A stretch of DNA of 47,090 nucleotides, taken from assembly GCA_025352045.1 (NCBI GenBank), contig JANXUD010000023.1, positions 1 through 47,090 on the forward strand, in the 5' to 3' direction. This document shows, in pieces, positions 13,022 through 19,877 of the stretch. The position numbers and the translations under genes were made by a program. Position 1 is the first letter of the stretch. The number at the start of each line of letters is the position of its first letter. This stretch comes from Gammaproteobacteria bacterium. GTDB lineage: Bacteria; Pseudomonadota; Gammaproteobacteria; Xanthomonadales; Xanthomonadaceae. Under the pieces are notes generated by a model. That model searched no databases. It was given only the letters and a program-made list of their open reading frames with translations, and was not told where the DNA came from.

Positions 13022-13843
13022 ATGACCCCGATCCGGCCCGTTTTCTTCCTCTCCGACGGCACCGGCATCACCGCCGAGACGATCGGCCACAGCCTGCTGA
13101 CGCAGTTCAGCGGCACCGAATTCCGCACCCTGCGCATCCCCTTCGTGGACACGCCGGACAAGGCGGCCGCTGCGGCCGCTGAAATCCGCGCCGCGGGCGA
13201 GCGGGCAGGGGTGCGACCGATCGTGGTGAGTTCGGCGGTCAACCCTGAACTGGCTGGCCTGCTGGCCGGGAGCGGGGCGCTGATGCTGGATATCTTCGCG
13301 CCCTTCATCCAGCTGCTCGAGCAGGAACTGGGCATCACGCGCCAGCCGCGCATGGGCAAGGCCCACGGCATGGCGGACTTTGCCGCCTACGAGGCGCGCA
13401 TCAACGCCACCAACTACGCGCTCACGCACGACGACGGCATCGACCTGGATTACCACGAGGCCGACCTGATCCTGATTGGCGTGTCGCGCTCGGGCAAGAC
13501 CCCAACCTGCCTCTACCTTGCGCTGCATTACGGCGTGAAGGCGGCCAACTACCCGCTCACCGAGGACGACCTCGGCGGCGACGGCCTGCCTGCGCGCCTG
13601 CGCGCGCACCGGCGCAAGCTGTTCGGCCTGACCATCGATCCGATGCGCCTGCAGCAGATCCGTACCGAGCGCAAGCCCAACTCGCGCTACGCGACGATCG
13701 AGCAATGCAGGCGCGAAGTCGCCCTCGCCGAGTCCCTGTACCGGACCGAGAACCTGCCCTCGCTGAGCACGACGCATACCTCGATCGAGGAGATCGCCAG
13801 CAAGATGCTGGCGCAGTTCGGCATCCAGCGCCACATGTTCTGA
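13022..13843 (+). CDS. ppsR: Phosphoenolpyruvate synthase regulatory protein (kinase/pyrophosphorylase)
   Basis: Bifunctional regulator that inactivates PEP synthase by ADP-dependent threonine phosphorylation and reactivates it by phosphate-dependent dephosphorylation. It has 273 residues, DUF299 family. The N-terminal [19 protein letters not shown] is diagnostic, and the nucleotide loop GVSRSGKT is at residues 153-160. The ATG at 13022 has GGAG six or so bases upstream; the in-frame ATG at 12932 would read through the promoter region. Divergence from ppsA places enzyme and regulator under one intergenic region. Confidence 0.95.
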   Translation: MTPIRPVFFLSDGTGITAETIGHSLLTQFSGTEFRTLRIPFVDTPDKAAAAAAEIRAAGERAGVRPIVVSSAVNPELAGLLAGSGALMLDIFAPFIQLLEQELGITRQPRMGKAHGMADFAAYEARINATNYALTHDDGIDLDYHEADLILIGVSRSGKTPTCLYLALHYGVKAANYPLTEDDLGGDGLPARLRAHRRKLFGLTIDPMRLQQIRTERKPNSRYATIEQCRREVALAESLYRTENLPSLSTTHTSIEEIASKMLAQFGIQRHMF

Positions 13844-13871
13844 GCCGGCTTGCGGAACCGCGGAAAAGCGC

Positions 13872-13902
13872 TTGATTTCGGCCGTGGACTGCGTGCTAGC
13901 AT
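13872..13902 (+). promoter_or_regulatory. Candidate promoter of the DUF1249 gene
   Basis: TTGATT (13872-13877) and TAGCAT (13897-13902) are 19 bases apart. Transcription would begin near 13908, exactly at an in-frame ATG, so the message could be leaderless or start translation at the ATG at 13923. Confidence 0.4.
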
Positions 13903-13907
13903 CGAAC

Positions 13908-14402
13908 ATGGCCGTGTTCCGCATGCAGCAACTCCCGCGCATCAGCCGCCTCGGCTGGCTGATGGGCCTGTACGCGGAGAACTACCAGCGCCTGCTGCTC
14001 CTGTTCGACGTGCACGAGCTCGCGCCCGGCGCCTACCTGTCGCGCTGCATCGATGGCCTGGACCTGGTGGTCGAGGTGCTGGAGGTGCACCGGTACACCA
14101 CGGAACTGCGCCTGAGCTACCGGATGGCCGACCCCGTCACCGGGCAGCCCGATCCTTCCGCCTATGTCCGCGTGTATCGCGATGCGCGCCAGGCCGAGGT
14201 CACGCACTGCTACGTCGGTCGCCAATGGCAGGATGCGCTGGGCCTGTTCCCGGCGCCCAAGCTGCTATTCGGCCATCGCCTGCGGATGAACAGCTTCCTC
14301 AACAAGTGGCTGGAATTCCTGGCCGGGCAGGGCCATGCACCGGAAACGCTGGGGCCGATGCCGTACGCCCCGAGCGACGAAGCGGATGCACTGATCGCCT
14401 GA
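13908..14402 (+). CDS. DUF1249 domain-containing protein (YqiB-like)
   Basis: A 164-residue soluble protein of unknown function. Recognisable family stretches are LGWLMGLYAENYQRLLLLF near the N-terminus, VEVLEVHRYTTELRLSY in the middle, and DPSAYVRVYRDARQAEVTHCYVGRQWQ followed by RLRMNSFLNKWLEFL near the end; this block order is that of DUF1249. There is no signal peptide or membrane segment. The start is uncertain: 13908 or 13923, while 13872 overlaps the proposed -35 hexamer. It lies between ppsR and the tRNA genes on the same strand and seems to be its own transcription unit. Confidence 0.75.
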   Translation: MAVFRMQQLPRISRLGWLMGLYAENYQRLLLLFDVHELAPGAYLSRCIDGLDLVVEVLEVHRYTTELRLSYRMADPVTGQPDPSAYVRVYRDARQAEVTHCYVGRQWQDALGLFPAPKLLFGHRLRMNSFLNKWLEFLAGQGHAPETLGPMPYAPSDEADALIA

Positions 14403-14426
14403 GCGCACGGCGATCGCGGCCCCGGC

Positions 14427-14455
14427 TTGACGCGCGCGCGACGCCGTTTTAAACT
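14427..14455 (+). promoter_or_regulatory. Promoter of the tRNA-Ala/tRNA-Glu operon
   Basis: TTGACG (14427-14432) and TAAACT (14450-14455) are separated by exactly 17 bases, a strong sigma-70 arrangement, with the first tRNA base 18 bases after the -10 element. The -10/start region is GC-rich (TTCGCG), as expected for a stable-RNA discriminator. Confidence 0.75.
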
Positions 14456-14473
14456 TCGCGTTCTCCTATCGGT

Positions 14474-14549
<76 letters not shown>

Positions 14550-14588
14550 CTTAAGTTCACGCTGCACCTGCAACAACGCGTCGTCCTC

Positions 14589-14664
14589 GTCCCCATCGTC
14601 TAGAGGCCTAGGACATTACCCTTTCACGGTAGCGACCGGGGTTCGAATCCCCGTGGGGACGCCA
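14589..14664 (+). tRNA. tRNA-Glu(TTC)
   Basis: A 76-base tRNA. The acceptor strands GTCCCCA and GGGGAC pair, the anticodon loop CTTTCAC gives anticodon TTC, the T-arm has GGTTCGAATCC, and the terminal CCA is encoded. It lies 39 bases after tRNA-Ala under the same promoter. Confidence 0.96.
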
Positions 14665-14682
14665 CGCCGCGACGCGACGAAA

Positions 14683-14707
14683 CCCGGCTCCGGCCGGGAT
14701 TTTTTTT
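14683..14707 (+). terminator. Intrinsic terminator after the tRNA operon
   Basis: The stem CCCGGC (14683-14688), loop TCCG, stem GCCGGG (14693-14698) is followed by A and eight T. It lies 19 bases after tRNA-Glu and only 15 bases before the phosphopantetheinyl transferase start. Confidence 0.9.
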
Positions 14708-14722
14708 GCCCGTTCAGGCAGG

Positions 14723-15439
14723 ATGCCGGGAATGCCCAGTTCCGACACCGAGATTCCCGCATCGCGCCCGCGCGTCGTCCTGCTGCTCGATGGCGTCGCC
14801 GCCTGCGCGGACCGCGCCGACCAGGCGGGCTGGACCGACGAGGAACGGGCGCGCTTCGCCGGCATCAGCGACCCGGAGCGGCGCGCGCAATACCTGGTTG
14901 GGCACTGGCGGGTGCGGGGCCTGGCGTCGCTGGTGTTTGGCGGCGCACCCGCCGACTGGCGCTGGTGGCGTTCCCCGGGCGAGCCGGCACGCTTGCTCGA
15001 CACGGTCCGCAACCTGGGATGCTTCGCATCGATCAGCCATGCCGCCGACCAGGTGGCCTGCGCCGTGTCCGACGATGTCGTCGGCGTGGACGTCGAAATG
15101 ATCCGCGTGGAGCGGGAGTTGGCAATGCTGGCCAAGCGCTGCCTGGCGCCGGATGAAGCCACCACGGTCGCGGAACTGGAGGGCCTCCCGCAGGCCGTGG
15201 CGTTCTACCGCGGCTGGGCCATCCGCGAGGCGCTGGGCAAGGCGTCCGGCACCGGGCTGGTGCCCGGCACGGCCAGGCGCATGCGCATCGTGCCTGCATC
15301 ACCCGCGGACGCCAGCCTGCGCCTCTGGCAGTTGCCGGACCGGGTCCTGGCACTAGCGTTTTCGCCGGGCGCGAAGGTGGAGGCGCATGGCGCACCAGCC
15401 GGGTCGGCCGAGGATTTCGGCTGGGAGTTCTTCTCCTAG
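14723..15439 (+). CDS. 4'-phosphopantetheinyl transferase superfamily protein (Sfp type)
   Basis: Transfers the phosphopantetheine arm of CoA to a serine of a carrier protein. The 238-residue two-domain length is that of Sfp/EntD-type enzymes, which serve secondary-metabolite synthases and sometimes fatty-acid ACP. Visible motifs are the substrate-contact SISHAADQVACAVSD, the magnesium motif GVDVE (Asp123) and WAIREALGKASGTGL, matching the usual W-x3-EA-x3-K pattern. No synthase or carrier gene is nearby, so the partner lies elsewhere. It starts 15 bases behind the tRNA terminator with no room for a promoter between, so it probably depends on read-through or on a promoter inside the tRNA region. 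The ATG at 14732 is an alternative start. Confidence 0.85.
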   Translation: MPGMPSSDTEIPASRPRVVLLLDGVAACADRADQAGWTDEERARFAGISDPERRAQYLVGHWRVRGLASLVFGGAPADWRWWRSPGEPARLLDTVRNLGCFASISHAADQVACAVSDDVVGVDVEMIRVERELAMLAKRCLAPDEATTVAELEGLPQAVAFYRGWAIREALGKASGTGLVPGTARRMRIVPASPADASLRLWQLPDRVLALAFSPGAKVEAHGAPAGSAEDFGWEFFS

Positions 15440-15500
15440 CCGCACGGGCGCTGGCGCGCGGTCCTGGCTTGCAATCCCGGGACCGGTGGGAAGCCAGGCA

Positions 15501-16058
15501 TCACATCCTCGATTTGGCGGTGTCGAAGATCTTTTTCGCCGCGGCAGGCGCGTCCTTGACCCCCGAGAAGGTGATGGTCATCAGGTCATGGCCGGTCCGG
15601 ATCATCAACACGGTTCCCACCGCCACGGCCTGGTCGCCAATACCCTCGTAGGGATTGACCATGTCCTTGCTCATGGTGCCAGCGGCCGCCATGGCGTCTT
15701 CGCCTTCACCCCATTCCACGGACAGCTCGACATAGGGGCTGACTCCCTTGACCGCCGTGTAGGTGCACTGGGTTTTTCCGGAGGAGCCCTCGTTGGGCTG
15801 GGCGCCGACATCGCTGCCGAGGATTGCCGACATTTCCTTGGCCGTGACCATCTCGCAGGCTTTTGCCGACGCCGGAGCCGATGCGGTCGCCGATGCCGCC
15901 GTTGTCGACGCCGCCGCGGGGTTGGCCGCGGCCTGCGCGGGCGACGCTGCAACGGCAGCGTTCGAGGCCGCGGCCGTCGCGGGAGCATCGGATGGCTTGG
16001 AACAAGCGCCGACCACGGCGCAACCCAGCAGCAACACGAGACGATGACTTGCGCGCAT
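15501..16058 (-). CDS. Hypothetical lipoprotein
   Basis: A 185-residue secreted protein of unrecognised family. A lipobox LLGCAVVGAC ends at Cys19 or so, followed by about 45 residues of Ala/Ser/Thr/Pro-rich linker and a folded domain of about 120 residues. That domain begins ACEMVTAKEMSAILG, contains TQCTYTAV, and ends KKIFDTAKSRM. The Cys-glutamate-x-leucine/valine-threonine opening and the later CTY resemble DUF3558-like lipoprotein domains, but this is a weak resemblance. The ATG at 16058 has GGAG seven bases upstream; longer frames lack a binding site. It is divergent from the PAS gene, with a palindrome between them. Confidence 0.6.
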   Translation of the reverse strand: MRASHRLVLLLGCAVVGACSKPSDAPATAAASNAAVAASPAQAAANPAAASTTAASATASAPASAKACEMVTAKEMSAILGSDVGAQPNEGSSGKTQCTYTAVKGVSPYVELSVEWGEGEDAMAAAGTMSKDMVNPYEGIGDQAVAVGTVLMIRTGHDLMTITFSGVKDAPAAAKKIFDTAKSRM

Positions 16059-16192
16059 TTTGTTCTCCGTGGTTGAGGCTTTCATCCGGGATCGGCAGCA
16101 AAGTCCCGCGTCCTGCGAGGGACTAACGCAGGGCAGTATCGCGCGGACAGGGTGTGGCGGCGGGGCTCCGTCTGGCGCCCTGCTGTTCGTAA

Positions 16193-16208
16193 CATAATAG
16201 ACATTATG
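16193..16208. promoter_or_regulatory. Palindrome between divergent lipoprotein and PAS genes
   Basis: CATAAT (16193-16198), AGAC, ATTATG (16203-16208): perfect 6-base arms. Each arm reads CATAAT on its own strand, a fair -10 hexamer, so the site may be a shared pair of -10 elements, an operator, or both. The PAS start codon follows eight bases later. The short AT-rich block stands out in this GC-rich sequence. Confidence 0.45.
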
Positions 16209-16215
16209 CGAAGTC

Positions 16216-16734
16216 ATGCTGGCTGTAAGGACCAGTATGGGAAACGCCCCGATCCCCAGCGGCCTTGCCGGTTGGTACGATGCCGCCATGTTCCTTCGCC
16301 CCGACCCCGCCACCCTCGACGCCTTGCCCTTGCAGGTTTGGACCGCGCGACCGATCGGCACGCTCGACTTCGTGAACGCCTGCGTCGCCAAATACTTTTC
16401 GGTTAGCCGCGAGCGCGTTCTGGAACATGGATGGAAGGACCTTTGCCATCCGCTGGACCTGATCGCGGCGAACCAGGCCTGGGCCGAATCGCTGGCCAGT
16501 GGCGATCCTTACGAAGTGGAATTCCGGCTACTGCGCGGCCATGACAACCGGTTCCGCTGGCACCTGGCGCGAGCTGAAGCAATGCGTTCCGGCGACGGAC
16601 GGATTATCGGATGGATCGGAACGAATACCGATGTCGATGCCGTTCGGCGAGGCGCCGAGATCGCCGAATTCGAGGCCGCCAGCCTGCGCAGCCGTCTCGC
16701 CAGCATCCTCGGCGAACAGCTGCCCGCGCGCTGA
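16216..16734 (+). CDS. Stand-alone PAS domain protein
   Basis: A 172-residue soluble protein that is almost entirely one PAS fold of the PAS_3 type. It has LPLQVWTARPIGTLDFVNACVAKYFSV, then WKDLCHPLDLIAANQAWAESLASGDPYEVEFRLLRGHDNRFRWHLARAEAM and IIGWIGTNTDVDA, followed by a short C-terminal helix (AEIAEFEAASLRSRLASIL). No kinase, GGDEF or other output domain follows, so it may sense and pass the signal to a partner protein. The start may be 16216, 16237 or 16288; conserved sequence begins only after the last. The ligand cannot be told. Confidence 0.7.
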   Translation: MLAVRTSMGNAPIPSGLAGWYDAAMFLRPDPATLDALPLQVWTARPIGTLDFVNACVAKYFSVSRERVLEHGWKDLCHPLDLIAANQAWAESLASGDPYEVEFRLLRGHDNRFRWHLARAEAMRSGDGRIIGWIGTNTDVDAVRRGAEIAEFEAASLRSRLASILGEQLPAR

Positions 16735-16785
16735 CCGGGCGATTTCCGCGCGAGCTGGAGCCTGCGCTGAATTTCCCTGGGCCCG

Positions 16786-17391
16786 CTATCGCGGCGCCAC
16801 GGGTGCCCCGATTAGCAAATCCGGCGTGCCGGATTCGGGAAGGATGTAGACGTACCCGTCGGTGTGTGCGAAGGCGTCGCGCACGACGTCGCGGAAGAAC
16901 GGCAACGGCACGTTGATGCAGCCGAAGGAAATGCGGTTATCGGCGGCGGTGGCGCTGGCGAGCCGCTCGGCGCGTCGCTCGGCGACCGTGCCTTTCACGA
17001 CGGCATGCATGGCGATCGAATGCTCGTAGTCGATCAGCAGGATAACCTGGCCGTGGGTGTCGTGGTCCAGGTTGGCTAGGAATCGACCGGCCGGCGTGAT
17101 GCGCTCGTCTGGCCCGAGCTGCGCCATCGAATTCCCCGGGCGTGCCTTATCGCCGCGCCCCATCCCTAGTAACGCAGCGGCGGCGCCCTCCAGCGCGCCG
17201 GCCGCATCGAAGACGAAGACCCGCGCATTTGCCTTGTCGACGATGATGAATGGCCGACGCTGGTTGTCCTTCGACGCCAGCACCCACGTTGCAACGCGTT
17301 GCACCGCGGAAGGCGTGCCGGCGACCCCTGCCGGATCGGGAGCGAGGGCCTGCGCGGCGATTGGCAGCATCAGAGCCACGCCGAAGGCCAT
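16786..17391 (-). CDS. L,D-transpeptidase (YkuD family)
   Basis: Periplasmic enzyme that forms 3-3 peptidoglycan crosslinks or attaches proteins to diaminopimelate. The 201 residues start with a short hydrophobic leader ending AQALA. The domain includes PFIIVDKANARVFVFDAAG and TPAGRF, and the catalytic motif SFGCINVPLPFF with the cysteine and a histidine about 35 residues earlier (SIAMHAVV). It lies 40 bases downstream of tpsA on the same strand, so it may be the third gene of that operon. The leader lacks a strongly basic n-region because the only start in frame is the ATG at 17391. Confidence 0.8.
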   Translation of the reverse strand: MAFGVALMLPIAAQALAPDPAGVAGTPSAVQRVATWVLASKDNQRRPFIIVDKANARVFVFDAAGALEGAAAALLGMGRGDKARPGNSMAQLGPDERITPAGRFLANLDHDTHGQVILLIDYEHSIAMHAVVKGTVAERRAERLASATAADNRISFGCINVPLPFFRDVVRDAFAHTDGYVYILPESGTPDLLIGAPVAPR

Positions 17392-17431
17392 GCCCTGCCC
17401 CGCCGCGCTGGAACAAAGGCGTCGAAGTGCC

Positions 17432-19828
17432 CTAATTACGGTAAGCCTTCCGGATCCGGACCGGCGGAACGTAGACCGGCAACGCCTTCTCCTCTTCGAT
17501 CTCGGGGGTGGTCGTGATGGTCGTCGGCGAAACAGGCGCCTCGGTCACCTGCAGCAGCGCGCCCGGCCTGGCCGGTACCCACGCGACTGATTCCGGCGTC
17601 ATGCCGGGCGGCGTTGCTGTCACCGGCGGCAGCTCGGTCGGCGGAGGCGGCGGCGGCGGAGGTGGCGGAGGTGGCGGAGGTGGCGGCGGCGGCGGCGGCG
17701 GCGGAGGTGGCGGAGGTGGCGGCGGTGGCGGTGGCGGCGGTGGCGGTGGCGGCGGCGGCGGTGGTGGCGGCCCACCGGTAATCGTGCCGGTGGTATGCGC
17801 GACCGGGGTGCCGCAGCAGTTGAAGGCAAACGCGTACAAAGCCGCGTCGGGACCGGCGAGCGAGTAGCCCGAGTAGGTGATGGTCTGGCCTTCGCCCACG
17901 GCGCCGGTCTGGTAGTTCGCAATCGCGTTCGGGCCTGCCACCAGTGTCACGCCGCTCGGATTTCCGATGAGCCCCGTCAAGGTGGTGGCGGTCGTCCCGT
18001 CCACGACCCGTCCGCCGCCGCCCCCGAACACCAGCATGTACTGGCGTAGCGCAGCGCCTTCGGTCAGGGTGAAATGCGTCGAATAGTCGGTTTGCGTCGA
18101 GTAGGACACCGGGTTGTAGAAGATGGTCACCGGTGCCGCGGTCACCGTCACTGGAGGCGCCAGGGGTGCGAATATCACCGTGCCGCCCGCAATGCCCGGC
18201 CCGGAGCCGTCGGTGTCGGCGCTCAGGGTGAGGCCGATCGGCAAGCCGAGGCTGCGGGTGGGATCGTTCGTACCGCGGGTGAGCGTGATCGCGCCGGCGA
18301 TGGATACGTTGTCGGCCGCGCACATCATGAGGTTGCCGTCGGTGACCGTGATCGCACCCGACTGGTTGATGTCACGGCCCGCGGCGAGCAGAACGCTGCC
18401 GTTGGTCGTGGTGATCGGGGCGTTGACGTTGATGTCGCGGCCGCAGCACACCGAGAAGTTCCCGTTCGTGGCGGTGATCGGCGCATTAATGTTGACGTCG
18501 TTGTCGGCGATCAGGCTCAGGGTGGTCGGCGCTCCGCTCGCCGACCAGCTGACGGCGTCGTTGACGAAGATGTTGCCGGCGTCGGTGCCGACGTTGGCAG
18601 TCGTGATCGTGACGTTGGTAGTCACCAGCTGCGCGGACAGGGTCGCGCCCGAAATATTGTCTCCCGCTGAAGTGCCGATGGTGAAATCCCGCGGGTCGAT
18701 CAACCACAACCCCGTCCCACCGAAGCGCGCCGAGGTGTCGACGCGTGCGCCGGGCGCGACGTTCACCGAGGCCGCGGACGTTTCGATGAAGCCGCCGTGG
18801 CCGCCCTGGGGCGCGCTCGCGTCGAGCAGGCCGCCCACGTTGACGGTGCCGGACTGCATGTCGCCCAGCAGCAGGATCGTACCGGCGTGGTCCTGGATCG
18901 TCCTGGCCTGGATCACGCCCGAGTTATTGACGACCGTGGCCAGCAGGTTGCCCGCCGATCCAGCGCTGAGAAGCACGCGTCCACCGTCGGCTTGGATCAG
19001 CCCGCGATTCTCGACCAGCGCGTTGACCGCGCCCTGGTCGACGCTGACCTTGAGCAAGCCATCGCCGGCGACGTCCAGCGTCACTGCCTGTCCGCCGACC
19101 AGCGACACGCTGCCCAGCTGCGCACTGATGACGCCGTCGTTGCGCACCGTCCGGCCCATCAGCGCCACCGAACCACCTTCGCGTGCGGTAATACTGCCCT
19201 GGTTCACCACCGAGCCCGCCCCCGCATCGGTGAAGCGGTACTCCCTGCCCATGAAATCGGCATCGCTCATGTGCATCGTCGAGGCGACCAGGCCACCGAC
19301 GTTGACCGAGGCGCCGTTCCCGAACAGCACGCCATTAGGATTCAGGATAAAGACATTGCCGTTGGCCAGAAGCGTGCCGAAGATCTGCGACGGGTTGCTG
19401 CCGAGCACGCGGTTGAGCGCGACCGAACTGCTGCCTGGTTGCAGGAACTGGACCGTCTGTCCCGAGGCGATGTCGAAACTCTGCCAGTTGATGACGAGGT
19501 TCTGCGTCGACTGGTTGATCGTGGTGACGTTGCCGCTGGTGCCGATTTGCCCCTGGCCCGCGGCGACGATGCCACCTGTGGGAAGGAGGCCCGGCAGCGC
19601 TGTCGACGGCGCGATCGCCGGGGACGGGGTCAGCGCTGGTGCCGGGAGCGGCGGCAAGGCAATCCCGGCACCTGGCCGTGGCGAAGCGATCGGCGGCAGC
19701 ATGCCGTCCAGCGGCCCGGCAATGGCCGTTCCGGCGATGCCGAACATCACCGCCGCGGCGAGGAGGTTGGGTGCAAGGCCCGTGCGGATATGTCCCCTGC
19801 CCTGTTGCAAGCGGATGCTGCGGTTCAT
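17432..19828 (-). CDS. Two-partner secretion exoprotein with filamentous-haemagglutinin N-terminal domain (TpsA)
   Basis: Secreted beta-helix protein of 798 residues exported by the adjacent TpsB. The signal peptide ends near AGTAIAG. The TPS domain (about residues 75-330) has TTINQSTQNLVINWQSFDI, the NPNGVLFG motif and RVLLSAGSAGN. Then come four coils of about 23 residues (residues 440-525, pattern DxNxxxPITxTNG) that contain Cys461-Cys462 and Cys503, and an MBG-like region (about 560-680) with a second pair, Cys671-Cys672. Next are 44 consecutive prolines (687-730) and a 68-residue tail ending VRIRKAYRN. The start is the ATG at 19828. It is small for the family; adhesin, contact or biofilm roles are possible, and no toxin domain is visible. 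Confidence 0.88.
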   Translation of the reverse strand: MNRSIRLQQGRGHIRTGLAPNLLAAAVMFGIAGTAIAGPLDGMLPPIASPRPGAGIALPPLPAPALTPSPAIAPSTALPGLLPTGGIVAAGQGQIGTSGNVTTINQSTQNLVINWQSFDIASGQTVQFLQPGSSSVALNRVLGSNPSQIFGTLLANGNVFILNPNGVLFGNGASVNVGGLVASTMHMSDADFMGREYRFTDAGAGSVVNQGSITAREGGSVALMGRTVRNDGVISAQLGSVSLVGGQAVTLDVAGDGLLKVSVDQGAVNALVENRGLIQADGGRVLLSAGSAGNLLATVVNNSGVIQARTIQDHAGTILLLGDMQSGTVNVGGLLDASAPQGGHGGFIETSAASVNVAPGARVDTSARFGGTGLWLIDPRDFTIGTSAGDNISGATLSAQLVTTNVTITTANVGTDAGNIFVNDAVSWSASGAPTTLSLIADNDVNINAPITATNGNFSVCCGRDINVNAPITTTNGSVLLAAGRDINQSGAITVTDGNLMMCAADNVSIAGAITLTRGTNDPTRSLGLPIGLTLSADTDGSGPGIAGGTVIFAPLAPPVTVTAAPVTIFYNPVSYSTQTDYSTHFTLTEGAALRQYMLVFGGGGGRVVDGTTATTLTGLIGNPSGVTLVAGPNAIANYQTGAVGEGQTITYSGYSLAGPDAALYAFAFNCCGTPVAHTTGTITGGPPPPPPPPPPPPPPPPPPPPPPPPPPPPPPPPPPPPPPPPPPPPTELPPVTATPPGMTPESVAWVPARPGALLQVTEAPVSPTTITTTPEIEEEKALPVYVPPVRIRKAYRN
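17639..17770. repeat. Trinucleotide tract encoding 44 prolines
   Basis: 132 bases made only of CGG, AGG and TGG triplets on the plus strand (CCG, CCT and CCA read by tpsA). The imperfect alternation of GGC, GGA and GGT units suggests growth by slippage in multiples of three, which would change the spacer length and keep the frame. Confidence 0.9.
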
Positions 19829-19877
19829 GGTGGGTCCTCGAATTCTGATGGGTAGCCGGAAGTTTCGCGGTGCGGGT

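Noticed and set aside
17639-17770. CRISPR or satellite array
   Set aside because: The units are triplets within a coding frame, with no spacers or repeat of CRISPR size.
17508-17867. Polyglycine protein on the plus strand
   Set aside because: It is the complement of the polyproline tract in tpsA; it has no binding site or domain.
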